Origin: Marinoscillum sp. 108
GTDB lineage: Bacteria > Bacteroidota > Bacteroidia > Cytophagales > Cyclobacteriaceae
Assembly (NCBI RefSeq): GCF_902506655.1
Contig: NZ_LR734808.1
Span: forward strand, 3,160,501-3,224,500
Reading direction: 5' to 3'
DNA length: 64,000 nt
In this document: positions 54,255 through 63,658 of the stretch, piece after piece
Numbering within the stretch: the stretch's first letter is position 1
How the letters are laid out: the number at the start of each line of letters is the position of its first letter
The notes under the pieces: model-generated
Databases searched by the model: none
What the model was told of the DNA's origin: nothing
Seen by the model: the letters and a program-made list of their open reading frames with translations, nothing else
Made by a program: the position numbers and the translations under genes

Positions 54255-55283
54255 TTACGTCATTAAAACAGGCTTGAACTGGTTCAGGTTTTTCAGTGCC
54301 AGTCCGGTGCCTCTTACCACTGCTCTCAATGGATCCTCAGCGATATGTATTGGTAGTTTGGTTTTCATAGAGAGCCTCTTGTCAAGGCCCCTGAGCAATG
54401 CACCACCCCCTGTTAGGTAGATACCATTGTCGTAGATATCTGCAGAAAGCTCCGGCGGAGATATCTCCAATGCTTTAAGTACAGCTTCTTCTATTTTGGA
54501 TACTGACTTGTCAATGGCAAAAGCGATTTCGGAGTAAGAGATCTTGATCACTTTTGGAATACCCGTCATCAAATCACGACCTCTGATCTCATAATCTTCC
54601 GGTCCGTCATCCAGTTCGGTAAGGGCTGATCCTACCTCAATTTTCACCCGCTCGGCGGTTCGCTCACCAATCAGCAGGTTGTGCTGACGTCTCATGTAGT
54701 CAAGAATGTCTTTGTTGAATGAGTCACCGGCCACACGAATGGACTGGTCACACACTATACCGCTCAAAGCAATAACAGCGATCTCTGTGGTACCTCCCCC
54801 GATATCTACGATCATGGAGCCTATAGGCTGCTCAATGTTGATGCCGATACCGATGGCAGCGGCTATCGGTTCATGGATCATGTAGACCTCCTTGGCTCCT
54901 GCATGCTCTGCAGAGTCACGTACCGCTCGTTTTTCCACTTCGGTGATTCCCGACGGTATGCAGATGACCATTCTGTGAGAAGAGGGCAACCATTTTTTGT
55001 TGCCATTGTCGATCATTTTAATCATCCCTCTGATCATGTGCTCTGCAGCATGGAAGTCGGCAATCACACCGTCTTTAAGAGGACGGATGGTCTTGATATT
55101 TTCGTGGGTTTTTTCATGCATCTGCATCGCCTCACGACCTATCGCCAAAACTTTATTGCTGTTTTTGTCGATGGCAATGATAGAAGGCTCATCCACCACA
55201 ATTTTGTCCTTGCTAATGATTAAGGTATTGGCTGTGCCTAAGTCTATCGCTATGTCACTGTTGAAGAAATCAAAAAAACCCAT
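54255..55283 (-). CDS. mreB: Rod-shape-determining protein MreB
   Basis: 342-residue bacterial actin. Phosphate-binding loops IAIDLGTANTLI and IVDIGGGTTEIAVI, plus YLTGGGALLRGLDKRL for adenosine, are intact. Forms filaments under the membrane that orient the elongasome. First gene of the operon; a near-match -7 box (TAGCTTTC at 55310-55317, minus) lies 26 bp upstream. Confidence 0.96.
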   Translation of the reverse strand: MGFFDFFNSDIAIDLGTANTLIISKDKIVVDEPSIIAIDKNSNKVLAIGREAMQMHEKTHENIKTIRPLKDGVIADFHAAEHMIRGMIKMIDNGNKKWLPSSHRMVICIPSGITEVEKRAVRDSAEHAGAKEVYMIHEPIAAAIGIGINIEQPIGSMIVDIGGGTTEIAVIALSGIVCDQSIRVAGDSFNKDILDYMRRQHNLLIGERTAERVKIEVGSALTELDDGPEDYEIRGRDLMTGIPKVIKISYSEIAFAIDKSVSKIEEAVLKALEISPPELSADIYDNGIYLTGGGALLRGLDKRLSMKTKLPIHIAEDPLRAVVRGTGLALKNLNQFKPVLMT

Positions 55284-55345
55284 GTTCTGCTCGCTGTATT
55301 ATTGGTAGGGAAAGCTACGAATTTAATATGTATTGTACTGTTTTA

Positions 55346-56872
55346 CTAATGTTTAAAATGACGGGTTCCTGTAAAGACCATAGACATGCCATTTTGATCA
55401 CAATAGTCGATAGAAAGCTGGTCTTTCACTGAGCCTCCTGGCTGGATCACCGCTTTTATCCCTGCTTTATCGGCTATTTCCACGCAATCGGGAAATGGGA
55501 AGAAAGCATCTGAGGCCATGACAGCTCCCTGAAGATCAAAACCAAACTTCTGAGCCTTGGCAATGGCCTGCTCCAGGGCATCTACGCGCGAAGTTTGCCC
55601 TACACCACTGGCGTACAGTTGCCCGTCTTTTGCCAGAATGATGGTGTTGGATTTAGACTGTTTACAAACTTTTGAAGCAAACAAGAGGCTCTTTACGTCC
55701 TCAGTCGATGGAGCTACTTTGGTCACCACTTTCAAATGTTCCTCATTGTCAGTGATGTTGTCATAGTCTTGCACCAAAGTGCCGTTGAGCATGCTCTTAT
55801 GGATCTTTTCCCTGTTCCAGCTTTTCTTCTGGACCAAAAGGATTCTGTTTTTCTTTTGTTGTAATACGGTGAGCGCCTCATCGCTGAATGCAGGGGCAAT
55901 CAATATTTCAAAGAACAGGCTGTGCATTTCTTCGGCAGCTTCCTTGGTGATTTCCTGATTGCAAATGAGCACCCCGCCAAAGGCTGAAATGGTGTCAGCA
56001 GCAAACGCTTTTTGGTAAGCAGTTTTGACATCATTGCCAGTGGCTACGCCGCATGCATTGTTGTGCTTCAGTATTGCAAAGGCTGTCTCATCTTTGAATT
56101 CTCCAATGAGCTGTATGGCAGCCTCTATGTCCACGAGGTTGTTATAAGAAATCTCCTTGCCATGAATCTGATCAAAATAAGATTCAGACTCTTCGTAAAA
56201 CACTCCCTGCTGGTGGGGATTTTCACCATATCTCAGCACTTTTCCATTGGCTCCACTTACCTTGAATGAAGGAACAGAATTATCTCTGTTCATGTAGGTA
56301 AAAATGGCTGAGTCGTAATGGGAGGAAGTGTCAAAGGCCCGGGTAGCAAACAGCTTTCTGTCTGCCAGTTCCGTATTTCCGTTTTTGTTATTCAGGAGGT
56401 CCAGCAGATCTCCGTAGTAGTTACGAGAGCTTACAATCAGCACATCCTGAAAGTTTTTAGCCGCTCCTCTAATGAGTGCAATGCCACCAATATCTATTTT
56501 TTCGATGATATCCTCTTCACTGGCACCGCTGGCTACGGTTTCCTCAAAAGGATAGAGGTCCACGATTACCAGATCGATGGCAGGTATTTCAAATTGCTCT
56601 TTTTCTTTTTGATCTCCCTCGTAGTCTCTGCGGTGCAGAATCCCTCCGAAGATTTTCGGATGTAAGGTTTTCACCCTGCCGCCAAAAATAGAAGGGTACT
56701 CGGTGATATCTTCCACCGGTGTGACGGCCACATTCATGTCCTCAATGAATTTTTGAGTCCCTCCTGTGGAGTAGAGTTTTACCCCCAATTCGTTGAGTTT
56801 TTCAACGATTGGAGCCAATCCATCCTTATAAAAAACTGAAATTAGTGCTGATTTGATCTTTACTTCGCTCAT
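55346..56872 (-). CDS. purH: Bifunctional AICAR transformylase / IMP cyclohydrolase
   Basis: 508 residues; last two steps of IMP synthesis. N-terminal cyclohydrolase domain (about 1-190) with LYSTGGTQKFIED, EDITEYPSIFGGRVKTLHPK and VDLYPFEETV; C-terminal transformylase with RYGENPHQQGVFYE and KHNNACGVATG (catalytic Lys-His). C-terminal MVFTGTRHFKH is the family's standard end. Own -7 box. Confidence 0.96.
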   Translation of the reverse strand: MSEVKIKSALISVFYKDGLAPIVEKLNELGVKLYSTGGTQKFIEDMNVAVTPVEDITEYPSIFGGRVKTLHPKIFGGILHRRDYEGDQKEKEQFEIPAIDLVIVDLYPFEETVASGASEEDIIEKIDIGGIALIRGAAKNFQDVLIVSSRNYYGDLLDLLNNKNGNTELADRKLFATRAFDTSSHYDSAIFTYMNRDNSVPSFKVSGANGKVLRYGENPHQQGVFYEESESYFDQIHGKEISYNNLVDIEAAIQLIGEFKDETAFAILKHNNACGVATGNDVKTAYQKAFAADTISAFGGVLICNQEITKEAAEEMHSLFFEILIAPAFSDEALTVLQQKKNRILLVQKKSWNREKIHKSMLNGTLVQDYDNITDNEEHLKVVTKVAPSTEDVKSLLFASKVCKQSKSNTIILAKDGQLYASGVGQTSRVDALEQAIAKAQKFGFDLQGAVMASDAFFPFPDCVEIADKAGIKAVIQPGGSVKDQLSIDYCDQNGMSMVFTGTRHFKH

Positions 56873-56889
56873 CTATCTGAAAATAAGCT

Positions 56890-56897
56890 GCAAAGCT
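56890..56897 (-). promoter_or_regulatory. Bacteroidota -7 box before purH
   Basis: TAGCTTTG on the minus strand, identical to the box at rimP, 17 bp upstream of the purH ATG. It lies just after the purN stop. Confidence 0.5.
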
Positions 56898-56906
56898 AAA
56901 GATTTA

Positions 56907-57488
56907 TCATGTTTTTAAGGTGCTATCCCTGATGTAATCCTCCACTATTTGCGGAAAATACTGATGTTCCAAAGCGTGGATTCTCGAAGCAAGGGCATCT
57001 GGTGTGTCTTCAGGAGAAATGTCACAACTCGCCTGAAAAAGGATGCGGCCATCATCATATTTCTCGTTGACCAGGTGGATGGTGATCCCTGAGGTTTTCT
57101 CTTTTTGAGCAATGACAGCTTCATGTACGTGACTTCCGTACATCCCCTTTCCTCCATATTTAGGCAAAAGCGACGGATGAATGTTAATGATTTTATTTTC
57201 AAAAGCCTGGATCAGGTAGTCTGGGATCTTCCAGAGGAAGCCCGCCAATACAATGTAATCAACCTCATGGCGCGCCAGTACTTTCAGAAAAGCAGAAGAG
57301 ATAAATTCCGTTTTGGAACAGGTGAAGGACGGAATTCCCAATTTTTTGGCTCGTTCCAGCACGTATGCCTCGGGCTTATTGGATAGTATGACAGAGGTAT
57401 TGATTCCGTCTACCTGACTAAAATGTTTGACTAGCTGCTCGGCATTGGTGCCGCTTCCCGATGCAAAAATGGCAATGTTCAAATCCAT
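56907..57488 (-). CDS. purN: Phosphoribosylglycinamide formyltransferase
   Basis: 193 residues; formylates GAR with 10-formyl-THF. IAIFASGSGTNAEQL at the start, INIHPSLLPKYGGKGMYG (catalytic Asn and His) and DGRILFQASCDI, which carries the family's Asp. Overlaps the UbiA gene by 10 bp upstream; purH follows with its own promoter. Confidence 0.95.
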   Translation of the reverse strand: MDLNIAIFASGSGTNAEQLVKHFSQVDGINTSVILSNKPEAYVLERAKKLGIPSFTCSKTEFISSAFLKVLARHEVDYIVLAGFLWKIPDYLIQAFENKIINIHPSLLPKYGGKGMYGSHVHEAVIAQKEKTSGITIHLVNEKYDDGRILFQASCDISPEDTPDALASRIHALEHQYFPQIVEDYIRDSTLKT

Positions 57489-58354
57489 GTTTTTATGAGT
57501 ATCATACTCACTAGCCCCGATAGGATAATGAGGTTGGTAAATTTAACCAGGGAATTGTATTCTTTCTGCCGATCTGCCATCACCAGCCGATAGATAAACC
57601 AGAGAAAAACGGGAACGAGTCCCAAAAAGTAATATCGGACCAACCAAATGTCTACGGTGATCAGAAAGGAGACCAGAAGACCAGCACTCCCCAGGCAGAC
57701 CAGATAGATGAAGAGTTTGGCTCCTCGAATACCGAAGATCACGGGAATGCTTTGACAGCCGAAGGTGGCGTCTCCTTTCACATCTTCTATGTCTTTGAGC
57801 ACTTCTCGTATCAGGATAATCGCCATGGCGAAGAGCGAATAGATGTAGACCAGTACTTCGTTGCGCTGTAGGTATACGATCACGACAAGAAGTGTAAGTC
57901 CCGTCAGCATGGCGATGACTACATTGCCAATCAGCGTGATTCGGCGGAGGTAGTTGGAGTAGTACCAGAGGAAGAAGGAAGAAACTATATGAAGTACGCC
58001 AATTTTGATATCCAGATAAAATCCCAGACCTATCCCCCCAAGTGTCAGGAGAAAATGAGCTAACATGGCCAGGCGCCTTCTAAACATGGTGCCCACCACT
58101 ACTTTTTGTGGCCGGTTGATCATGTCTATTTTCTGATCGTAGTAGTCGTTGATGATGTAACCGCCGGCGGCTATCATCATGGTGCTGACCACCATTGCAA
58201 AAAAACCAAGACCTGCTATTTGCTCATTTTTATGAGGGTAGGTGCTTACCAGAAACAAAGCAGTGAGGTACTGAGTAGCTCCAATCACGATCAGGTTAGG
58301 GATGCGACTCGCAATTAGAAACCCTACAAAATCGTATCGGATCAGTCTTTTCAT
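57479..58354 (-). CDS. UbiA-family prenyltransferase, geranylgeranylglyceryl-phosphate type
   Basis: 291 residues, eight to nine helices. The two Asp-rich motifs are INDYYDQKIDMINRP and REVLKDIEDVKGD, which bind the prenyl diphosphate through Mg2+. The closest match by eye is the (S)-2,3-di-O-geranylgeranylglyceryl-phosphate-synthase-like group, which in archaea makes ether lipids and has members in Bacteroidota. Menaquinone or haem prenylation is less likely from the motif context. It overlaps the DUF2520 gene by 4 bp and purN by 10 bp. Confidence 0.8.
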   Translation of the reverse strand: MKRLIRYDFVGFLIASRIPNLIVIGATQYLTALFLVSTYPHKNEQIAGLGFFAMVVSTMMIAAGGYIINDYYDQKIDMINRPQKVVVGTMFRRRLAMLAHFLLTLGGIGLGFYLDIKIGVLHIVSSFFLWYYSNYLRRITLIGNVVIAMLTGLTLLVVIVYLQRNEVLVYIYSLFAMAIILIREVLKDIEDVKGDATFGCQSIPVIFGIRGAKLFIYLVCLGSAGLLVSFLITVDIWLVRYYFLGLVPVFLWFIYRLVMADRQKEYNSLVKFTNLIILSGLVSMILIKTWI

Positions 58355-59136
58355 TTTTTGTTTAGTAAACCAATCTGCTCACTGATTATTGTGTAGATGG
58401 TTTTATAGTCTGGGTGACGCTCCAGCAAATTCAGGTGTTTTTGGATTACTTCTTCGTCGTGGCGTATAGCCGGTCCGGTTTGTGCCATTCTTGGGTTTAA
58501 TTCAATAGCTTTTTCTACGGTTTCCTGCATGAGATGGTTGAGGTCACTGAGCTGAAGGCCGGTGTCTTTCAAAATATCATCGGCTATGGTGTAGAGGTAA
58601 TTGGTGAAGTTACTGGCAAAAACCGCTGCCAGATGGATTTTTAGTCTTTTTGCTGAATTTACCTGGTGGATGTCGTGTCCGAACAGGGTAGCCAGTTCAA
58701 GGATTTTGGATACGCTCTGCTCACTATTTCCCTCGATTAACAAGGGGATTTGCTCAAAATCTACAGGCTTGTTTTTGGTAAAAGTCTGAAACGGATAGAG
58801 CACACCACAGTGAGCCACTCCTTTCAATAAATCCAAAGGCTGAGCGCCAGATGTGTGGATGATCACGGTGTTTTTATGAAATCGGTAACGGCTGATGACC
58901 TCTTCAATGGCCTTATCCGGTACTGCCAGGAGCACAAAGTCAAATGGCGTTTCAGAGAAGTTTGTTTCTGAAGTATACGCTGAATTAAGGCTTAAAGTCT
59001 CGACCATCGAACGAGCCTTCTCAGCATCCCGTCCTATGACCATGCTGGCCTCATGGTCCACTTCTTTCAGCCTTCTGGCCAAATGATAACCCACGTTTCC
59101 GGTTCCAAGAATTGCAATTTTAAACGGCATGACCAT
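58351..59136 (-). CDS. Rossmann-like and DUF2520 domain protein
   Basis: 261 residues. N-terminal NAD(P)-binding Rossmann domain (IAILGTGNVGYHLARRLKE) and C-terminal helical DUF2520 domain with the conserved KRLKIHLAAVFASNFTNYL. Resembles ketopantoate/F420-dependent reductases. Start may be the ATG at 59136 or at 59130. Lies 5 bp after ccmF on the same strand; substrate unknown. Confidence 0.87.
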   Translation of the reverse strand: MVMPFKIAILGTGNVGYHLARRLKEVDHEASMVIGRDAEKARSMVETLSLNSAYTSETNFSETPFDFVLLAVPDKAIEEVISRYRFHKNTVIIHTSGAQPLDLLKGVAHCGVLYPFQTFTKNKPVDFEQIPLLIEGNSEQSVSKILELATLFGHDIHQVNSAKRLKIHLAAVFASNFTNYLYTIADDILKDTGLQLSDLNHLMQETVEKAIELNPRMAQTGPAIRHDEEVIQKHLNLLERHPDYKTIYTIISEQIGLLNKK

Positions 59137-59141
59137 GCAAA

Positions 59142-61661
59142 TTACTCCATTCCTTTGTCACGCATCTTTTTAAACTCAGTGTAGCGTCTGTTGATAGCGA
59201 TACCAAAACCGATAACGAGTAGTAACGTGCCCGACCAGAGGATATTGATCCATGGCTTTTCTACTGCCTCTATGATGATCCAGTCTTTTTGCGTGGTACT
59301 CAGACCAAAAACAAAGCTATTCTCTTCTGGCCTGATGGACTGAATCGTGATTCTGGAGGCAAGATCACTGACCACATCGGGAATACGGCCGGCCATTTTG
59401 TCCTTGATGATATAAATAGGCTCGGCAGTATACGTTTTTTGTTCACCTTCTATTTCGATGATCGCTTTCACTGCTACGTCCGATGGGCCCATTTCCACTC
59501 CTTCTATGCGCGATACGGGCACCATGTCGATAAACCTTGCCACATAGTCATTGATGAAAAACTGATCTCCGGGAGTCACGGTGATTTCTTGAATTTCACT
59601 CCACTCCACAGTTTGTTCCGGGTCGGGAAAGGTTCTCACATGTGTATAGAGGTCAGCTTTGAGGGTACGGCTGATATCGGGCGAGTACACAATCATGTCC
59701 ATTGTTTCATTGATTTGCACCCTCGGGAAAAGCGTGAATTTGCTCCCATCCAACTTGCTATATTCTATTTCGAAGTAGCTGTTTTCAGGATTGATGATGG
59801 CTATGGTATCTCCTTTTTTGAGGGCTACATCGGTGCTCGATCGGCTGTCATTACCCATTACCAGCTGTAGTGGGCTGATGGCTCCTGCAATGTCGTTGAT
59901 GTCTACATAACCCGAGTTTTTGGTCAGCTTCCTCAGTCCCTTGTAGTTGAGGGAGTAGCCTGCCATCTGCCTTGGCTCATTGAGAAATAAGAGGAGATTG
60001 TTTTGGTTGACCTCATCCGGAAATTCTTTACTCCAGAGCAGACCCGTGTTGTTTTTCGAAAGTATTTTGGAATACCCCGAGCTGAACAGAATACCAATCA
60101 GCATCATGGCCACCCCGATGTGGGCAATGGACCCGCCTGAGAGCTTTATGTTGGACCTGGCTACTGAGATGAGAATTTTCCCATTGGCAAAAATAGAATA
60201 TACGGAAGCCGTCAGTAATAATAGATACCAGATGTTCTGGACTTTGGCCAGAATGAAAATCAGGGCGGTTACCACCAATGAAAGCATCACTGGCACAGTG
60301 AGCTCTTGTTTGAGTTTTTTGCCATCGATCTTTTTCCACCAAAAAAACTGGCCGGTTCCTGAAAGTACGGCCAATAGTATGGCAAAGTAAAGCTGAAACT
60401 GCGTGTAAAAGCCTACCTGATCTGCAGGAGGTGCCATATTGGAAGAGCCTCCGAAGGCTTCCACGATTTCGTTCCAGACCGGAATGGAGGTGGGGATGAT
60501 GACCTGAAATGCCATTAGTGAAAGCACAGTGGCTCCCATGAAAATCCAAAATTCACGTGAATAGGCAGAGGTCTCCTCTTTACTCTCTGGAATATTTTTC
60601 CAGGCCCTGGCCGCCAAAAATATGGACAGACCAGTGAACACAAACAAGTAGATGAGCAACTGCCCTGAGAGTCCCAGGTCAGTAAAAGAGTGTACTGAGG
60701 CGTTGCCCAATACTCCACTTCTTGTGAGGAAGGTGGAATACACGATGAGTACATAGGTAGACAGAATCAAGATAATGGAAGCCTTAAGTGCGGCATCACT
60801 TTTCTTGAAAGCTATCATGGTATGAATGCCTGCCACCATGACGAGCCATGGTACGTAAATGGCATTTTCTACAGGGTCCCAGTTCCAGTAGCCACCAAAG
60901 TTCAAGGTCTCGTAGGCCCAGTAGGCTCCCATCAAAATGCCCACACCAAGTACTGCTGCTGAGAACTGAGCCCATGGAAGGGCTGGCCTGATCCATTCTT
61001 TGTATTTGCCCGTGATCAATCCTGCTATAGCATAAGCAAAGGGGATGACCGTAGTGGCAAAACCAAGAAACAGGGTAGGAGGGTGAATGACCATCCAATA
61101 ATTTTGAAGCAGAGGGTTCAATCCTCGTCCATCTTCTGGGATAAAGTCTGGTTGAATCCGGAATATGGCATCGCTCACAACATCTCTTAGTAGGATGAAA
61201 GGGGAGCTCCCGATCTTCACATCGAAAATCACTACCCCCATAATCATGGAAACCAGAAATACCTGAGTAAAGGTAAATACCGCCATGAGGGACGGTCTCC
61301 AGGATTTGTTGGTGTGAATCAGGATGAGGCCTAGGACCGCATTCCAAAACATCCAGAGTAGGAAGGATCCTTCCTGGCCATTCCAAAAGCTGGACACCTG
61401 ATAGTATGGTGGCAGGAATTTGGAGGTGTAGTTGTAAACATAATGGTACTCAAACATGTGACCTGAGATCATCACGAAGAGGGTGATCACTATGCTGAAT
61501 ATAGCTATGGCATGTACATAAAAGGCCCCTTTGGCAAATCGGGTCCATTTCTGCTCATTGTCATTGATGTTTTTGGCAAAAGCGTAAGTGGCAACTATGG
61601 CTGATACGAACGCCAATATAACCAGGAGGTGGCCCAAGTTGCCCGGGAAGTAGTGAATCAT
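59142..61661 (-). CDS. ccmF: Cytochrome c haem lyase CcmF
   Basis: 839 residues, about fourteen helices. Haem-handling WWD motif near residue 260 reads GGYWNWDPVENAIYVPWLV, and SFWNGQEGSFLLW near residue 90 is a second conserved region. A large periplasmic insert (about 545-800) before the last helix makes it longer than proteobacterial CcmF (about 650), as is common in Bacteroidota. Attaches haem from CcmE to apocytochromes c. Part of ccmB-C-D-E-F. Confidence 0.92.
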   Translation of the reverse strand: MIHYFPGNLGHLLVILAFVSAIVATYAFAKNINDNEQKWTRFAKGAFYVHAIAIFSIVITLFVMISGHMFEYHYVYNYTSKFLPPYYQVSSFWNGQEGSFLLWMFWNAVLGLILIHTNKSWRPSLMAVFTFTQVFLVSMIMGVVIFDVKIGSSPFILLRDVVSDAIFRIQPDFIPEDGRGLNPLLQNYWMVIHPPTLFLGFATTVIPFAYAIAGLITGKYKEWIRPALPWAQFSAAVLGVGILMGAYWAYETLNFGGYWNWDPVENAIYVPWLVMVAGIHTMIAFKKSDAALKASIILILSTYVLIVYSTFLTRSGVLGNASVHSFTDLGLSGQLLIYLFVFTGLSIFLAARAWKNIPESKEETSAYSREFWIFMGATVLSLMAFQVIIPTSIPVWNEIVEAFGGSSNMAPPADQVGFYTQFQLYFAILLAVLSGTGQFFWWKKIDGKKLKQELTVPVMLSLVVTALIFILAKVQNIWYLLLLTASVYSIFANGKILISVARSNIKLSGGSIAHIGVAMMLIGILFSSGYSKILSKNNTGLLWSKEFPDEVNQNNLLLFLNEPRQMAGYSLNYKGLRKLTKNSGYVDINDIAGAISPLQLVMGNDSRSSTDVALKKGDTIAIINPENSYFEIEYSKLDGSKFTLFPRVQINETMDMIVYSPDISRTLKADLYTHVRTFPDPEQTVEWSEIQEITVTPGDQFFINDYVARFIDMVPVSRIEGVEMGPSDVAVKAIIEIEGEQKTYTAEPIYIIKDKMAGRIPDVVSDLASRITIQSIRPEENSFVFGLSTTQKDWIIIEAVEKPWINILWSGTLLLVIGFGIAINRRYTEFKKMRDKGME

Positions 61662-61664
61662 AGA

Positions 61665-62069
61665 TTATACATTGACGCCTTCTTCCTGGTATTTAGAAGG
61701 GCATTTGAGTAATATTTTGTCTGCTACAAAATTTCCGTTTTGGTAGGCTCCCACCACCACTACCTGCTCAGAACGAAGAAAGTCCGTGGGCATGGGGTTA
61801 GGGTAATACACGACTTGAGAAACATTGTTCTCATCCAGCATTTCAAATTTGAAGGAAAGCATATCCGGGCTGCTTTCGATCCCAACTACTTCTCCTTCTG
61901 AAGTCTTTTTGAGCTTGCCTACCACGTGGATTTTGTTGTTGTTACCCTTTTCGGCCAGTGCTTTGGCGTCCTCGAAAGTGACATAGGCACTGGCGTCACC
62001 TGCGGTGGTCATGATGACCACTATGGCAATAGCGATGATGATGATTCCAAAAATGTGACTCTTTTTCAT
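61665..62069 (-). CDS. ccmE: Haem chaperone CcmE, Cys (CxxxY) variant
   Basis: 134 residues: one N-terminal helix (about 7-22), then an OB-fold with NNKIHVVGKLKK and EQVVVVGAYQNGNFVADKIL. The haem-binding site near the C-terminus reads KCPSKY (Cys123, Tyr127) in place of the HxxxY of E. coli CcmE. This CxxxY type is known from a minority of bacteria and archaea. It carries haem from CcmC to CcmF in the periplasm. Confidence 0.9.
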   Translation of the reverse strand: MKKSHIFGIIIIAIAIVVIMTTAGDASAYVTFEDAKALAEKGNNNKIHVVGKLKKTSEGEVVGIESSPDMLSFKFEMLDENNVSQVVYYPNPMPTDFLRSEQVVVVGAYQNGNFVADKILLKCPSKYQEEGVNV

Positions 62070-62072
62070 GGG

Positions 62073-62294
62073 TTATTTTTTATTGATGTCTTCTTCCAAT
62101 TTCTTCAGTTTCCTGTCGATCCTCAGCAGGTAATAAAATAAACCGCCCAATATGATCAGGACCACCGCCAGGACCACATATATTTTCCCTTCACTTCGAA
62201 AAGTGTCCGCCATGGGAATCTGCAAGAGGATGGTGCTCAAAACAACCCCCAGGCTGTTCAATAAGTTCGGTAGTAAGTACATGAGGTTAATCAT
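62073..62294 (-). CDS. ccmD: CcmD family protein
   Basis: 73 residues. A hydrophobic N-terminal segment, then MADTFRSEGKIYVVLAVVLI and a membrane helix ending in the basic IDRKLKKLEEDINKK, the Bacteroidota CcmD pattern. It stabilises the CcmC-CcmE complex. The start overlaps the ccmC end by 8 bp. A later ATG (MADTF) would give a 46-residue form; the longer form may carry a signal peptide. Confidence 0.78.
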   Translation of the reverse strand: MINLMYLLPNLLNSLGVVLSTILLQIPMADTFRSEGKIYVVLAVVLIILGGLFYYLLRIDRKLKKLEEDINKK

Positions 62295-62958
62295 CTGTTT
62301 TTTGAATTAAAAGCGCATATCGGATTTTAATGGTAGTCACCCAAAAGCCGAGGAGTGTCCAGCCAATCACGGCTGGGTAAAAAACCATTCTGAGGTTGCT
62401 GTCCAGATCATAGGCATTAAATCCCGGGTTTCCACCGTTGCCAGGATGCAGGCTGTCTGTCATCCTGGGGAGGATAAAGAGCAACGGGATCAAGGCTGCA
62501 AATGCGAAAATGTTATATACTGCTGAAATCCGGGCTTTTTGCTGTTCATCCTGAAGAGATCCTCGCAAAATGAAGTATGCAAAGTAGATGAGTAGCCCAA
62601 TGGCTGAAGCGTTCTGCTTGGGATCGCTACTCCACGGTTCGCCCCAGGTGAAAGTGGCCCAGAACATGCCGGTGACCATCCCCAACACCCCAAATAGAAT
62701 GCCGACAGTGGCCAGTTGGCTACTGATAATGTCGTGCTTGTGTTCACCATTTGATAAATAGCGGATGGAGTGGATCACGGAAGCCAAAAACAAAAAAAGC
62801 ATGCCAAACCACATCGGTACATGGAAGTGAAGCACGCGGATGGTTTCATTCAGAATAGGAAGACGTGGTACCGTAAAAAGAAGGCCACCCACTACTATAT
62901 AGGCTAGTAAAATCATTGCCAGCCACTTCCACCAGTCCGTCTTCAAAAGATAATTCAT
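62287..62958 (-). CDS. ccmC: Haem exporter CcmC / CcsA-type protein
   Basis: 223 residues, six helices. WWD-type motif TFTWGEPWSSDPKQNASAIG near residue 105, with His residues in VLHFHVPMWFG and MTDSLHPG flanking it as haem ligands. Presents haem to CcmE on the periplasmic side. 2 bp after ccmB, 8-bp overlap with ccmD. Confidence 0.92.
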   Translation of the reverse strand: MNYLLKTDWWKWLAMILLAYIVVGGLLFTVPRLPILNETIRVLHFHVPMWFGMLFLFLASVIHSIRYLSNGEHKHDIISSQLATVGILFGVLGMVTGMFWATFTWGEPWSSDPKQNASAIGLLIYFAYFILRGSLQDEQQKARISAVYNIFAFAALIPLLFILPRMTDSLHPGNGGNPGFNAYDLDSNLRMVFYPAVIGWTLLGFWVTTIKIRYALLIQKTDD

Positions 62959-62960
62959 AG

Positions 62961-63614
62961 CTAGGATTTCCAGGTAAAAGGAAACAGTATATAAGAGAGC
63001 GCAATGATAATAACATTCACGCTCAGGAGTGTAATCAGGTTGTCGTTTATGTCACTCCAAGATCCGCCCAAAACAATCGTCTTGGAATTGGAAATGGCTA
63101 GTATAAGGATAGGTATGATGACTGGAAATCCTAAAATGGCCATCATCACAGCATTATTGTTGGTTTTGCTGGCAATTGATGAAACCATGGTAAATGCAGA
63201 GGATAAACCAAATGAACCCACCAAAAGGTTGACCAGAAAAGGTGTCATTTCCTTTACCGGAAAGCCCAGGAAAATGGTATAGACCAACAATGCTCCTCCG
63301 ATGAGAAGCCATTGGTAGAGGCTATAATAGATGAGCTTGGCTAGAATGATGCGCTCCGGTCTGATCAGATGAAAATAGTAAAGCGTTCGGTCTTCCTCTT
63401 GTGAGAAGCTCTTTGCCACGGCATTGATGGAGATAAAGAGTAAAATGAGCCAAAAAAGCGCGTTCCAGGTTTTGGGCTCAATAAAGCCCGTGAAGGACAG
63501 GTAACTGGTGATGATCAGTGAGGTGATATACAGCAGAATGCCCGCCAGCGGGTATTTCGAGCGCCAGTCTATTTGTAAATCTTTGTAAATCAACCATCTC
63601 AGTTGCTTGAGCAT
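62961..63614 (-). CDS. ccmB: Haem exporter protein CcmB
   Basis: 217 residues, six helices, ABC-transporter membrane subunit of the Ccm system: WLIYKDLQIDWRSKYPLAG, FSQEEDRTLYYFHLIRPERI and VNLLVGSFGLSSAFTMVSSI. In other bacteria it pairs with the ATPase CcmA; no ccmA is next to it here. First gene of the ccm operon. Confidence 0.92.
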   Translation of the reverse strand: MLKQLRWLIYKDLQIDWRSKYPLAGILLYITSLIITSYLSFTGFIEPKTWNALFWLILLFISINAVAKSFSQEEDRTLYYFHLIRPERIILAKLIYYSLYQWLLIGGALLVYTIFLGFPVKEMTPFLVNLLVGSFGLSSAFTMVSSIASKTNNNAVMMAILGFPVIIPILILAISNSKTIVLGGSWSDINDNLITLLSVNVIIIALSYILFPFTWKS

Positions 63615-63618
63615 GTGG

Positions 63619-63626
63619 CAAAATTA
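63619..63626 (-). promoter_or_regulatory. Possible -7 box at the ccmB start (leaderless?)
   Basis: TAATTTTG on the minus strand ends 5 bp before the ccmB ATG, so transcription would start at about the start codon. A TTG lies 16 bases upstream, shorter than the usual 19. Confidence 0.35.
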
Positions 63627-63658
63627 AGAGTTAAAAACCTTACAATGCTCATGATTAC

